In this document: one piece after another, positions 15,889 through 24,372 of the stretch
How positions within the stretch are numbered: the stretch's first letter is position 1
Layout of the letters: every line of letters starts with the position of its first letter
Assembly: GCA_035342095.1 (NCBI GenBank)
Contig: DAOQWL010000025.1
Location: 1 to 64,000, forward strand
Reading direction: 5' to 3'
DNA length: 64,000 nucleotides
DNA from: PLanc-01 sp035342095
GTDB taxonomy: Bacteria > Planctomycetota > Phycisphaerae > Sedimentisphaerales > Anaerobacaceae
The notes under the pieces: generated by a model
The model's input: the letters and a program-made list of their open reading frames with translations, nothing else
What the model was told of the DNA's origin: nothing
Database searches by the model: none
Translations under genes and position numbers: made by a program

Positions 15889-17721
15889 ATGGGTAGAAGA
15901 TCCGTATGTCTGGTTCTGGTCGCGGGATTGTGCTGCATCATGTCCTCAACCGGCTATGCCGCGACACTGGTGGGACACTGGGCGTTCGAAGGCAATGGTC
16001 AGGATGCGAGCGACAATCACAACAATGCGGCGGCCACCGGCGACGTGAGCTACACGGCCGGGATGTACGGCCAGGCCGCTGCGTTCGACGGCTCGGGAGA
16101 CTACTTCCAGATCTTGAACAACGCGGGCATCCAATTGCTCGGCACGAAGGAATTCTCCGTGGCCCTCTATGTGAATACGAACACTCTGAGCGCTCAGGGC
16201 ATTCTCATGCATGGCCTGGGGTGTTCCACGTGGGCCAGTTGGTTCCTCGGGGTTCAGGGGTGCGAGCCGGATGCGACTCTGTATACCGATCAGTTCGTGT
16301 TCGGGATTCGCACCGGCAGCTTCAGCGCCTACACAGCGGTCAAGGCGCAGGCCGTCGCGGGCGAGTGGGTACACATCGGCGTCACCCACGATGGCACGAC
16401 GATGACGATGTACGTCAATGGAGAGTGGCAGGACAGTACCGCGGCCGCTCTTCCCTTCAACAGCCTGGAGAATCTGTACATCGGCGGCGACCCCGGCTGC
16501 AGCGGTCGGTCCTGGTACGCCGGTCTGGTGGACGAACTGTATATCTTCAACCGTGCCATGAGCGAAAACCAGGTGCGCGAGGTGGCTGGCGGCGTGCTCC
16601 CGACATGGCTCAAAGCGAGCAAGCCGAATCCGGCGGACGGCGCCATCGGCGTGACCTCGCCGCTGCTCCAATGGACCAAGGGGGATACGGCGACAAGGCA
16701 CGATGTCTATCTGGGCGCCGACCCCAACCTGACGGAGGCCAACCGTGTGGGGACTCGCCTGACCACCACCTTCTACTATCACATGGCGGGGCTCACGCCC
16801 GGCGCGACGTATTACTGGCGGGTGGACGAGATCGACAAGGACGGCGTGACGATCTACCCGGGTGATGTCTGGAGCTTCGTGATGCAGGATGTCACGGCTT
16901 ATTATCCCAATCCGGCCGACGGCGCGCGAGACGTCTCGCCTACTCCCACGCTCACGTGGATGACGGGCATCGGAGCCATAGGGCACCACGTCTACTTCGC
17001 AGCCGATGCGGATGCGGTCGCTGCTGGGGCTACAGAGGCGGACCGCGGCGAGCTTGAATTGGCAGTCACGGCCTTTACCCCCGGCACACTGGAGCCCCTG
17101 GCGACGTATTTCTGGCGTGTCGATGAGACGGTTGCCGGCGGGGTCAAGGCCGGGCCGGTCTGGTCTTTCACGACCTATCTGTCGATCGACGACTTCGAGA
17201 GTTACACGGACGAGGAAGGCCACACGATCTACCAGACCTGGATTGACGGCCTGACCACCGGCGAGAACGGTTCGACCGTTGGATACCTCTCGCCGCCGTT
17301 TGCCGAGCCGACGATTGTGTACGATGCGAATCAGTCGATGCCCCTGGACTACAACAATGTGGATTCCCCGTTCTACAGCGAGGCCAAGCGGGAGTTCGAC
17401 AGCGCCCAGGACTGGACGGCCGGGGACGCCGGCACACTCGTCCTCTACGTCCGAGGCAAGATGAAGAACGACCCCGAGCCGCTCTACGTGGTTATCGAAG
17501 ACCAGTCGAAGAAGGCCGGCACCGTGGTCCATCCCGATCCGAAGATCACAACGCGGATGAAATGGGTCGAATGGGCGATCCCGTTCAGCGAGTTCACGGA
17601 GGCAGGCGTGAACATGGCCCGCGTCAAGTCGATGATCATCGGGGTGGGCGACAAGAGTGCCGCGGGCCCCGGCGGCAAGGGCCTGATCTTCATCGACAGC
17701 ATTCTGTTGACGAAGCCGTAG
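15889..17721 (+). CDS. Secreted LamG-jellyroll multidomain protein, copy 2
   Basis: A 610-residue paralogue of the preceding gene with the same order: signal peptide (to about STGYAA, residue 25), LamG domain starting TLVGHWAFEGNG, two FN3-like repeats (KPNPADGAIGVTSPLLQWTK; PNPADGARDVSPTPTLTWM) and the DDFESYTDEEG C-terminal domain ending FIDSILLTKP. The C-terminal half is much closer to copy 1 (for example QSMPLDYNNVDSPFYSEA is identical) than the LamG half, pointing to duplication followed by divergence of the binding domain. AAGGAG precedes the ATG by about 7 nt. Confidence 0.85.
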   Translation: MGRRSVCLVLVAGLCCIMSSTGYAATLVGHWAFEGNGQDASDNHNNAAATGDVSYTAGMYGQAAAFDGSGDYFQILNNAGIQLLGTKEFSVALYVNTNTLSAQGILMHGLGCSTWASWFLGVQGCEPDATLYTDQFVFGIRTGSFSAYTAVKAQAVAGEWVHIGVTHDGTTMTMYVNGEWQDSTAAALPFNSLENLYIGGDPGCSGRSWYAGLVDELYIFNRAMSENQVREVAGGVLPTWLKASKPNPADGAIGVTSPLLQWTKGDTATRHDVYLGADPNLTEANRVGTRLTTTFYYHMAGLTPGATYYWRVDEIDKDGVTIYPGDVWSFVMQDVTAYYPNPADGARDVSPTPTLTWMTGIGAIGHHVYFAADADAVAAGATEADRGELELAVTAFTPGTLEPLATYFWRVDETVAGGVKAGPVWSFTTYLSIDDFESYTDEEGHTIYQTWIDGLTTGENGSTVGYLSPPFAEPTIVYDANQSMPLDYNNVDSPFYSEAKREFDSAQDWTAGDAGTLVLYVRGKMKNDPEPLYVVIEDQSKKAGTVVHPDPKITTRMKWVEWAIPFSEFTEAGVNMARVKSMIIGVGDKSAAGPGGKGLIFIDSILLTKP

Positions 17722-17823
17722 AGATTGCCGTGTTGCGGTTGATGATCGATGTGCTCTCCGGAGGGTAGACCGGAGAACCTCAGATCTGACGAGGAATACG
17801 TGTGTGTGGGAAGGAGAAATGCT

Positions 17824-19620
17824 ATGTCAAAGGTAGTGGTTCTCGTTGCCGCAATTGTGATTGCGGCGGGCCCGGCAGTCCTGGCACAAGCCCCGGATCC
17901 TGCTCTGATCGGATGGTGGCAGTTCGATGAGGGCAGCGGCGCCGTGGCTGTAGACTCCTCGGGCAAGGGGAATGACGCCTCCCTGTATGGCGGCGTGTAC
18001 CGGATTCCCGGCTACAGCGGGACGGCCCTGGACTTCGACGGCATCGACGGCTATGTCGGCACCGGCAAGTCTCTGCTGGACAACGTGTCGCAGTTCACGA
18101 TTTCCTTCTGGGTCGTGAGTTGGAAGACGCAACCCAGCCGGACCGGACTGGTCGGGCAGAACGACCAGCTCGAGATGGGATTCATGGGCGCCAACATCGA
18201 GATCTGGAGCGCTGTCTCCGGAACGACCACCATCAAGTGGCCGTACAGCGACAAGGATTGGCATCACGCAGCGGTCGTCGGCGACACGTCCATGAAGATC
18301 TACGTCGACGGCAAGCTGCTGATCACCGGGGCCGGCACGACCAACTACGGGACGTCGACGTACCCCGTCAACATCGGCGGCGGCGGCGTTTGGGACTCTT
18401 CCGGCAACTGGTTCACCGGGCGGATGGATGACGTTCGCATCTACAACCGGGCGCTCTCGGCTGCCGAGGTGAAAGCCTTCGTTCCCGTTCAGGTCAAGGC
18501 ATACAATCCCAATCCGGCGGATGGTGCCCTGGACAAGGACCCGTCAGTTCCCCTGCTCCAGTGGACTCGTGGCGAGACTGCAGCGTTCCACGACGTATAC
18601 CTGGGGGCCAGCCCGGACCTGACGGAAGCGGACCGCGTCAAGACTCACCAGCCGCAATCCGTGACATTCTATTATCATGCGCCGGGGCTCACTCCCGGTG
18701 CCAGGTACTACTGGCGCGTGGATGAGGTCGAGAAGGATGGTGTGACAATCCACACAGGCGATGTGTGGACCTTCCTGGCGCAGGCGCCGACGGCCTACTA
18801 TCCCATTCCCGCCGATGGGGCCAACACCGTACTGCCCCATCCAACCCTGACCTGGCTGTCGGGCACTGGCGCCACCGGGCACACGGTGTACTTCGGACTC
18901 GACGCGAACGCGGTTGCCGAGGGAGCGCCGGGCACGGAGCAGGGGACGTTCGCTGTTGTCGACGCGGCCTTCCAGCCGGGCGACCTGGACAGCCTGACGA
19001 CCTACTTCTGGCGCGTGGATGAGACGGTGACAGGTGGTGGTATCCAGACCGGGCCGGTTTGGAGCTTCACCACGGCGTTGGTCATCGACGACTTCGAGAA
19101 CTATACGGACGAAGAGGGCGGCGAAATCTACCAGACCTGGATCGACGGTCTGACCACCCAGGACAACGGCTCGACCGTCGGATACCTCAGCGCACCGTAT
19201 ACCGAGCAGACGATCGTGCACGATGCGAACCAGTCGATGCCCTTCGACTACAACAACGTGGAGTCGCCGTTCTACAGCGAGGCCTACCGGGACTTCGAGA
19301 CCGCCCAGGACTGGACGGCCGGCGGCACCGACGCGCTGGTTCTCTATGTGCAGGGCCGGCTGATCAACACGGCTGCTCCGTTGTTCGTCGCGGTTGAGGA
19401 CTCCTCGAAGAAGTCTGCCTCCGTCGTCCACCCTGACCCGAAGGTGGTCATGGCCGAGAACTGGATCGAATGGCGGATCCCGTTCAGCGAGTTCGCCGGC
19501 CAGGGTGTGAAGATGGACCGTGTGCGAAAGATGTACGTTTGTGTTGGCGACAAGGCTGCGAGCGAGGCCGGCGGCAAGGGCCGGGTCTTCATCGACAGCA
19601 TTCTGCTGACGAGGCCGTAG
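17824..19620 (+). CDS. Secreted LamG-jellyroll multidomain protein, copy 3
   Basis: A 598-residue third paralogue. Signal peptide MSKVVVLVAAIVIAAGPAVL then AQAP, a classical LamG domain (LIGWWQFDEGSGAVAVDSSG; DFDGIDGYV; FTISFWV; DDVRIYNRAL), two FN3-like repeats (NPNPADGALDKDPSVPLLQW; IPADGANTVLPHPTLTWL) and the DDFENYTDEEG C-terminal domain. The LamG domain differs most from the other two copies. Start at ATG 17824 is supported by GGAAGGAGAAATG just upstream; the frame is open 75 nt earlier without a signal peptide. Probably binds carbohydrate at the cell surface. Confidence 0.85.
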   Translation: MSKVVVLVAAIVIAAGPAVLAQAPDPALIGWWQFDEGSGAVAVDSSGKGNDASLYGGVYRIPGYSGTALDFDGIDGYVGTGKSLLDNVSQFTISFWVVSWKTQPSRTGLVGQNDQLEMGFMGANIEIWSAVSGTTTIKWPYSDKDWHHAAVVGDTSMKIYVDGKLLITGAGTTNYGTSTYPVNIGGGGVWDSSGNWFTGRMDDVRIYNRALSAAEVKAFVPVQVKAYNPNPADGALDKDPSVPLLQWTRGETAAFHDVYLGASPDLTEADRVKTHQPQSVTFYYHAPGLTPGARYYWRVDEVEKDGVTIHTGDVWTFLAQAPTAYYPIPADGANTVLPHPTLTWLSGTGATGHTVYFGLDANAVAEGAPGTEQGTFAVVDAAFQPGDLDSLTTYFWRVDETVTGGGIQTGPVWSFTTALVIDDFENYTDEEGGEIYQTWIDGLTTQDNGSTVGYLSAPYTEQTIVHDANQSMPFDYNNVESPFYSEAYRDFETAQDWTAGGTDALVLYVQGRLINTAAPLFVAVEDSSKKSASVVHPDPKVVMAENWIEWRIPFSEFAGQGVKMDRVRKMYVCVGDKAASEAGGKGRVFIDSILLTRP

Positions 19621-19663
19621 GATTGATGCTTCGACGCCGAAGATCGGCGATTGTGCGGCAGAC

Positions 19664-19704
19664 CCGGGGCTCGCGTCGTGGAGACGCGAGCCCCGGCTGT
19701 TTCC
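19664..19704 (+). terminator. Hairpin terminator after the LamG cluster
   Basis: A perfect 14-bp stem (ccggggctcgcgtc / gacgcgagccccgg) with a 5-nt loop, followed by ctgtttcc. A second, weaker hairpin (cccgctcc / ggagcggg) follows near 19711-19739. The T tract is short, so it could also be a convergent-gene insulator. Confidence 0.6.
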
Positions 19705-19793
19705 GCATCAACCCGCTCCCTGGGGGGGAGAGGAGCGGGGGATCGCACAGTGTCCTGTTCGCTCCGTCGTCGCTTGTGCCCGGTTCGCGGAAG

Positions 19794-20660
19794 CTACCCT
19801 CTGAATGCGCTGGCTCGGCTTCGCAGGATGTCGGAACGGCTGATGATCCCGACCAGCCTGCCCGCGTCCACGATGGGCACACGGTGGAAGTCCTTCTGGA
19901 TCAGACACTCGCAGATGAGGTCCAGGCTCGCCTTGCGGTCGAACGCGACGACATCGCGGGTCATGAACGCCGCCACTGTGGCATCCGCAGGGCAGGGACG
20001 CATACAGCAGTTCAGCACGTCCTTCTCGGTGATGATGCCGAGCAGGTGCATCATATCGTCCACGACCGGCAGACCGGTGACGTGGCGCTGGGCGATCATT
20101 TCCATGGCATCATAGAGGCACGCGTCGGGCGGCAGGGTCAGCAGGCCGGCGGTCATGACGTCCTGCGCCAGGAGTCCTGCGTCATGTGGGGCATACGAGG
20201 CCGCGCCCAGCGGTCGGAATCTGTCCTTGTACATCCGAATGAGGTCCGCCCGCGTGATAATGCCCGCCAGGGTCTGGCGGTGCAGCAGGACCGGCACACG
20301 CCGGAATGGCTTCTCCACAAGCTGTTTGCAGATGGCCGGCAGCGCGTCATCCACGTCGAAGCTGACGACGTTCTCGGTCATATAGTCTCCGACCGACCCC
20401 GGCAGGTACTCCGTCCGACAGACCAGGCGGAGCAGGTCCTTTTCCGACAACATCCCGCACAGACGGCCCTGATACGTCACGGGCAGACCGCTGATGTCCT
20501 TCTCGATCAGCAGGGACACCGCTTTGTGCACAGGCTCTCTTCTGTCGATGCTCACCACGCCGTACTGCATCACATCCTTGGCCGTCAGTTGTTCCAGCGT
20601 GTGATCGTCGCAGACCCACTCGGCCCCTTGGCTCGCTTTCATGCAACTCGCTCGATTCAT
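19794..20660 (-). CDS. Four-CBS-domain protein
   Basis: A 288-residue soluble protein built from four CBS motifs in tandem: VMQYGVVSIDRREPVHKA, YMTENVVSFDVDDALPAI, VMTAGLLTLPPDACLYDA and FMTRDVVAFDRKASLDLI, each followed by a G(L/I)xxVxDxxxLxGIIT-type strand. Two Bateman modules usually bind adenine nucleotides (AMP, ATP, SAM) and act as energy sensors. No effector domain is attached, so it should regulate a separate partner. Start at ATG 20660 (MNRASC) has GGGAG 9 nt upstream; a longer frame to 20690 lacks this. Convergent with LamG copy 3, divergent from the mutarotase gene. Confidence 0.85.
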   Translation of the reverse strand: MNRASCMKASQGAEWVCDDHTLEQLTAKDVMQYGVVSIDRREPVHKAVSLLIEKDISGLPVTYQGRLCGMLSEKDLLRLVCRTEYLPGSVGDYMTENVVSFDVDDALPAICKQLVEKPFRRVPVLLHRQTLAGIITRADLIRMYKDRFRPLGAASYAPHDAGLLAQDVMTAGLLTLPPDACLYDAMEMIAQRHVTGLPVVDDMMHLLGIITEKDVLNCCMRPCPADATVAAFMTRDVVAFDRKASLDLICECLIQKDFHRVPIVDAGRLVGIISRSDILRSRASAFRG

Positions 20661-20808
20661 TTCTGTGCTCCCTCGACCTGCAACGGCCATCCCGATTCAC
20701 TCGAACGGAATGGGCTCGCGTGGAAGACCACCCGTCATCCTCATCCTTCGGCGGAGCATCTCCACGGCTTGAGCAGTTCGTGCGGGCCGAACCGTCGTCC
20801 CCGCCAAA

Positions 20809-20826
20809 ATACGTACTAATACGTAT
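20809..20826. promoter_or_regulatory. Tandem TACGTA operator-like repeat
   Basis: Two copies of ATACGTA (20809-20815 and 20819-20825) 10 bp apart, each containing the palindrome TACGTA, in the divergent region between the CBS gene and the mutarotase gene. The one-turn spacing on an AT-rich patch suggests a protein-binding site. Confidence 0.35.
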
Positions 20827-20946
20827 ATCCAGGAGCACAGTCCTGTAACCTCTTGATGATTTGCCATCCATGGTTTACCATCTTTGCACGGCACATGAAC
20901 GGCAGGCAGTACATCGAGAACAACGAATCCCGAGTGGGGTGCAGGA

Positions 20947-22113
20947 ATGAACGTGAGACTTCTGGTGGGTGTCGTCGCGACGGGGGTGGCTTGCACCGTC
21001 GGGCTCGCGCAGAACAGCACGAGCTCGATGGACTCCGGGACTGGATCGATAACGAAGGAGAATAGATCGATGAATATTCACACCGAATCGTTTGGGCATA
21101 CGCCCGAGGGGGAAGAGATCTCCCTGTACACGTTGACCAGCGCCAAGGGGCTGCGGGTTCGGATCATGAACTACGGGGCGATCGTGGTTTCGCTGGCGGT
21201 GCCGGACCGTCACGGCAAGCTCGACGACATCCTCCTGGGCCACGATAGCCTGGAAACCTACCTCTCGCGAGGCGGTTGTGCGGCGGCGGTCATCGGCCGA
21301 TATGCCAATCGCATCGGCAACGCACGATTCGTCCTCGACGGCGTCGAGTACAAGCTGGCCGCCAACAACGGGCCCAACCATCTCCACGGCGGCATGAAGG
21401 GCTTCGACAGGAAGGTGTGGAAGCAGGAGGAGGTGACCGCCTCCGAGGACCGGGCCTGGGTCCGATTGAGCTACCTGAGCCAGGATGGCGAGGAGGGCTA
21501 CCCGGGGAACCTGCAGTGCAGGGTCACCTACACGCTGACGAACGACGACGAACTGCGGATCGACTACGAAGCCCAGACGGACAAGAAGACCGTCGTCAAC
21601 CTCACCAATCACGCCTACTGGAATCTGGCCGGCCAGGGCAACGGCAACGTCCTCGGGCACGAGCTGATGATCAATGCCAACCGGTTCACCGTGGTGGACA
21701 AGGGTCTGATCCCGACCGGTATGACCGTCAGCGTGGTGGATACGCCGCTCGATTTCCTGTCGCCGAAGAAGATTGGTTCTCGCATCCGCCAGCTCAGCAA
21801 CGGCTACGACCACAACTACATCCTCAACGGCCGCCCGGGCGAGCTGAAGCTCTGCGCCAAGGTCCACGAGCCCACGACCGGCCGGATCATGGAAGTCTGG
21901 ACCACGGAGCCCGGCGTGCAACTGTACACCGCCAATCACATGAATGGCTCCCTCCTCGGCAAGGGCGACAAGGCCTACGTCAAGTACGCGGCCTTCTGCC
22001 TGGAGACACAACACTACCCCGATTCGCCGAACAAGCCGGCCTTCCCGTCCACCGTCCTCGAGCCCGGCGCGAAGTTCGTCAGCCAGACGATCCACAAGTT
22101 CTCGACGAAGTAG
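20947..22113 (+). CDS. galM: Galactose mutarotase (aldose 1-epimerase), exported form
   Basis: Interconverts alpha and beta anomers of galactose or other hexoses. The 388 residues show substrate-binding YANRIGNARF, NGPNHLHGG (His), catalytic His in LTNHAYWNLAG, DHNYIL and the catalytic Glu in FCLETQHYPDSPN. It begins with a signal peptide (about residues 1-22, ending GLAQ), so the product may act in the periplasm on sugars released by the secreted hydrolases nearby. A second in-frame ATG at 21070 has its own strong AAGGAG, which could give a cytoplasmic form. Convergent with the TIGR04076 gene across a terminator. Confidence 0.92.
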   Translation: MNVRLLVGVVATGVACTVGLAQNSTSSMDSGTGSITKENRSMNIHTESFGHTPEGEEISLYTLTSAKGLRVRIMNYGAIVVSLAVPDRHGKLDDILLGHDSLETYLSRGGCAAAVIGRYANRIGNARFVLDGVEYKLAANNGPNHLHGGMKGFDRKVWKQEEVTASEDRAWVRLSYLSQDGEEGYPGNLQCRVTYTLTNDDELRIDYEAQTDKKTVVNLTNHAYWNLAGQGNGNVLGHELMINANRFTVVDKGLIPTGMTVSVVDTPLDFLSPKKIGSRIRQLSNGYDHNYILNGRPGELKLCAKVHEPTTGRIMEVWTTEPGVQLYTANHMNGSLLGKGDKAYVKYAAFCLETQHYPDSPNKPAFPSTVLEPGAKFVSQTIHKFSTK

Positions 22114-22147
22114 CGGACAGGCAGGGGCTTGCGACGCACGGCTGGAG

Positions 22148-22192
22148 TTTTGGGAGGGAAAGATCGAAGAGGGAGATTCTTCCCTCCCAAAG
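22148..22192. terminator. Bidirectional hairpin between galM and the TIGR04076 gene
   Basis: Inverted repeat ttttgggagggaa / ttccctcccaaa with a 19-nt loop, centred between two convergent genes. T-rich and A-rich flanks allow termination in either direction. Confidence 0.65.
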
Positions 22193-22253
22193 CAGGCCCG
22201 ATCTGCCTTTTTCCGGGCTTGGGTCACGAGTCACGGGCCACGAGCCGCTTGCC

Positions 22254-22544
22254 TCACGTCCTGATCTTGCTGATCTCGTAGACGACGGTGCCGCCGTCGG
22301 TGTATTGGCAGACATCGGGGCATTGGACGTAGGCCTTGGTCTTGTCCTTCTTGCCGTCGAGGCCCCAGTCGGCGGGCTCCGAGACCCGCAAAGCGTTGTA
22401 CCAGGGCATCAGGGACGCCAGGCCGTGCATGCAGACCGGGATCTCGCTGACGAGCTGGTAGCACGCCTTCAGGGTGAACGAATCGCCGACCTTGTGGACG
22501 GGACAATGACCTTTGACCTCTTTGACAGTAATGACCAGATCCAT
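22254..22544 (-). CDS. TIGR04076 family protein
   Basis: A 96-residue cytoplasmic protein matching the TIGR04076 pattern: VKEVKGHCPVHKVGDSFTL, CMHGLASLMPWYNALR and VQCPDVCQYTDGGTVVYEI, with conserved cysteines at CP, CMHG, CPDVC. The Cys/His arrangement hints at metal or Fe-S binding, but function is not known. It is a single gene; the upstream 350 bp contain a palindromic element and no partner. Complete, normal length. Confidence 0.75.
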   Translation of the reverse strand: MDLVITVKEVKGHCPVHKVGDSFTLKACYQLVSEIPVCMHGLASLMPWYNALRVSEPADWGLDGKKDKTKAYVQCPDVCQYTDGGTVVYEISKIRT

Positions 22545-22896
22545 ACGCTCGGACTCCTGACAACGGGTTTCGGTTTTCCTGTACTATGTCCCAGCTAGCG
22601 GTTTGTTCGACCAGCGTTCTACGAAATGAACGATTATACGGATTGTGATCCGCATTGGCGAGGCCCTCCAGCCGTCCTGAATGAATTGCGTAGGGTGCGT
22701 GGTGCGCACCCCACAAGGTCATTCCCAGGTTTGGTGGAACCCCACGCCGGCGCGATTTGGGAAGGCTCGACAGCCGCCGGCGCAGCCGTTATCATGGCTG
22801 GACAAAGTGGCATGGGCTTCCGGCCCATGAAGCATCGGCAGGATGCTGATGCCACGCAGAATGACGGGCAAGATGCCCGTGCTACGGGAGTTGAGC
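22545..22896. other. Intergenic stretch with repeats
   Basis: No gene seen. Contains the short repeat-like gcgtagggtgcgtggtgcgc near 22688 and the GILPV-type element at 22808-22886. The promoters of the TIGR04076 gene (-) and mtnP (+) should be here. Confidence 0.5.
22808..22886. repeat. GILPV-type palindromic element upstream of mtnP
   Basis: Three hairpins in series: gtggcatgggcttccggccc + atg, gcatcggcaggatgctgatg and gacgggcaagatgcccgtgc + tac. It ends 10 nt before the mtnP ATG, and the Shine-Dalgarno GGGAG (22886-22890) adjoins its end motif gtgctac. Confidence 0.8.
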
Positions 22897-23772
22897 ATGG
22901 CAGATGAACTGGTCGGTATCATCGGCGGCACGGGCCTGGGCGACGCGCTCGCCGGGCAGTTGTCCGAGGTCGAGTTTCGGGCGGTCGAGACCCCGTTCGG
23001 CAGGCCCAGCGGGCCCATCCTCCTGGGTACGCTGGGCGACAGGCGCGTCGCGTTCGTCAACCGTCATGGCGAAGGGCACACGCTCTCGCCGAGCGAGGTT
23101 CCGTACGCCGCCAACATCTTCGCGCTGAAGTCGCTGGGCGTCCACGCGGTCATCGCCAGCGGTGCGGTGGGCTCGCTTCAAGAGAAGATCGCGCCGGGCC
23201 ATCTCGTCCTGGTCGATCAGTTCATCGATAAGACGTTCAAACGCAGGAACACGTTCTTCGACCGCTACGGGGCGGTGCACTGTGAGATGGCACAGCCCGT
23301 CTGCGCCCGGCTCAAGGAGGCCGTGGTGCGCGTGGCGCCCCCGCTGGATGTCACGACCCATCTGGACGGCACCTACGTCTGTATGGAGGGCCCGCAGTTC
23401 TCGACGCGGGCCGAGTCTCTCATGCACCGCGCCTGGGGCGGCGACCTGATCGGCATGACCGCCATGCCGGAGGCCAAGCTCGCCCGCGAGGCGCAGATGT
23501 GCTATGCCCTGATCGCGTTGGCCAGCGACTACGACTGCTGGCGTCCGCACGACAAGTCCAAAGGCAAGCAGGGGCTCCTGGAGGAGATCCTCGCGAACAT
23601 GAAGACTGCGACGAACAACTGCCTGGCCCTGATCCGTGCATTGCTGGCGAGCAGTGCGGCCCTGGTCCATGAGGATTGTCCCTGTCGCAGGAGTCTGGAA
23701 CTGGCGGCCTGGACGAATCCGGGCAGCGTTGCACCGGACGAGAGGAGACGCCTGGCGGTCCTCTTCGAATGA
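22897..23772 (+). CDS. mtnP: S-methyl-5'-thioadenosine phosphorylase
   Basis: Phosphorolyses MTA to adenine and methylthioribose-1-phosphate, the entry to methionine salvage. The 291 residues show the family features: VGIIGGTGLGD (phosphate), FVNRHGEGHTLSPSEVPYAANIFALKSLG, VIASGAVGSLQE, the purine-site CMEGPQFSTRAES, GMTAMPEAKLARE and ASDYDCWRPHD. These match MtnP (Met-Thr-Ala-Met around the ribose site) better than PNP. ATG 22897 has GGGAG 6 nt upstream. The C-terminal 45 residues (Cys-rich EDCPCRRSLELA) are a normal MtnP tail. Longer upstream starts would read through the repeat. Confidence 0.93.
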   Translation: MADELVGIIGGTGLGDALAGQLSEVEFRAVETPFGRPSGPILLGTLGDRRVAFVNRHGEGHTLSPSEVPYAANIFALKSLGVHAVIASGAVGSLQEKIAPGHLVLVDQFIDKTFKRRNTFFDRYGAVHCEMAQPVCARLKEAVVRVAPPLDVTTHLDGTYVCMEGPQFSTRAESLMHRAWGGDLIGMTAMPEAKLAREAQMCYALIALASDYDCWRPHDKSKGKQGLLEEILANMKTATNNCLALIRALLASSAALVHEDCPCRRSLELAAWTNPGSVAPDERRRLAVLFE

Positions 23773-23889
23773 GAACGCTTGACCCCAGGGGCGCAGAGAT
23801 AAGCTGAGAATAGAAGCCGGACGAAGGGGATGTATGGGTGGGTTCTCAACCCACGTGTGACATGCATCGATTCCAAGGAGAACCCAACG

Positions 23890-24303
23890 ATGCGGAGTAA
23901 CAATCGGATGAGAGACAAAGCTCCGGGAGCGATTGCGATCATCGCGTTCGTTGTAGGTGCGGTGTTCCTTGCAGGATGCCAACAACCACAGCAGGAGACA
24001 CAGGCGCCCAACGAGAAGCAGGCCAGACTCCTGGCGGCCCAGAACGCCGACTTGCAGAAGCAACTGGCTGTCTGCCGGGCCCAGATCGAGTCCCTTCGCC
24101 AGAAGCACGCCCAGGAGCTGGGACAGCGGGACGAGGAATTGGCCAGGTGCAAGGCTCGCATCGAAGCTCTTCAGCAGGACATCGAAAAGGGCATCGCCGA
24201 GCGGGTCAGCGGTGTGACGACGAAGCTCCTGGAGGAGAACGCCAGGCTGCGGCAAGAGATCGAGGAATTGAAAGCGAACGCGCCAAAGGAAGGCAATCCG
24301 TAG
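23890..24303 (+). CDS. Small coiled-coil lipoprotein
   Basis: A 137-residue predicted lipoprotein: hydrophobic signal AIAIIAFVVGAVFLAGC with lipobox LAGC (Cys about 30), then a nearly continuous coiled coil (ARLLAAQNADLQKQLAV to ARLRQEIEELKANA) with many heptads. No enzymatic motif. It may act as a spacer or periplasmic scaffold, Lpp-like in build only. ATG 23890 follows AAGGAG by 9 nt; a longer frame from 23830 lacks a signal. The TAG stop falls within the end (GTAGCAC) of the palindromic element that follows, so the original C-terminus may have been replaced. Confidence 0.7.
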   Translation: MRSNNRMRDKAPGAIAIIAFVVGAVFLAGCQQPQQETQAPNEKQARLLAAQNADLQKQLAVCRAQIESLRQKHAQELGQRDEELARCKARIEALQQDIEKGIAERVSGVTTKLLEENARLRQEIEELKANAPKEGNP

Positions 24304-24372
24304 CACAAGCGTCCCGCCCGTGAAGGCAGGGCCAGGATGGCCCTGTGACCCATGGCAGGATGCCGATGCTAC
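24301..24372. repeat. GILPV-type palindromic element between two convergent genes
   Basis: Ends are gtagcacaagcg on the left and cgatgctacg on the right; the interior holds the hairpin cagggcc/ggccctg (24327-24345). The TAG stop of the lipoprotein gene (24301-24303) and the TAG stop of pyrG on the other strand (24369-24371) both lie in its two end motifs. Confidence 0.75.

Noticed and set aside
15889..17721. LamG cluster as glycoside hydrolases or sialidases
   Set aside because: No catalytic domain or conserved acid pairs are visible; only binding-type beta domains.
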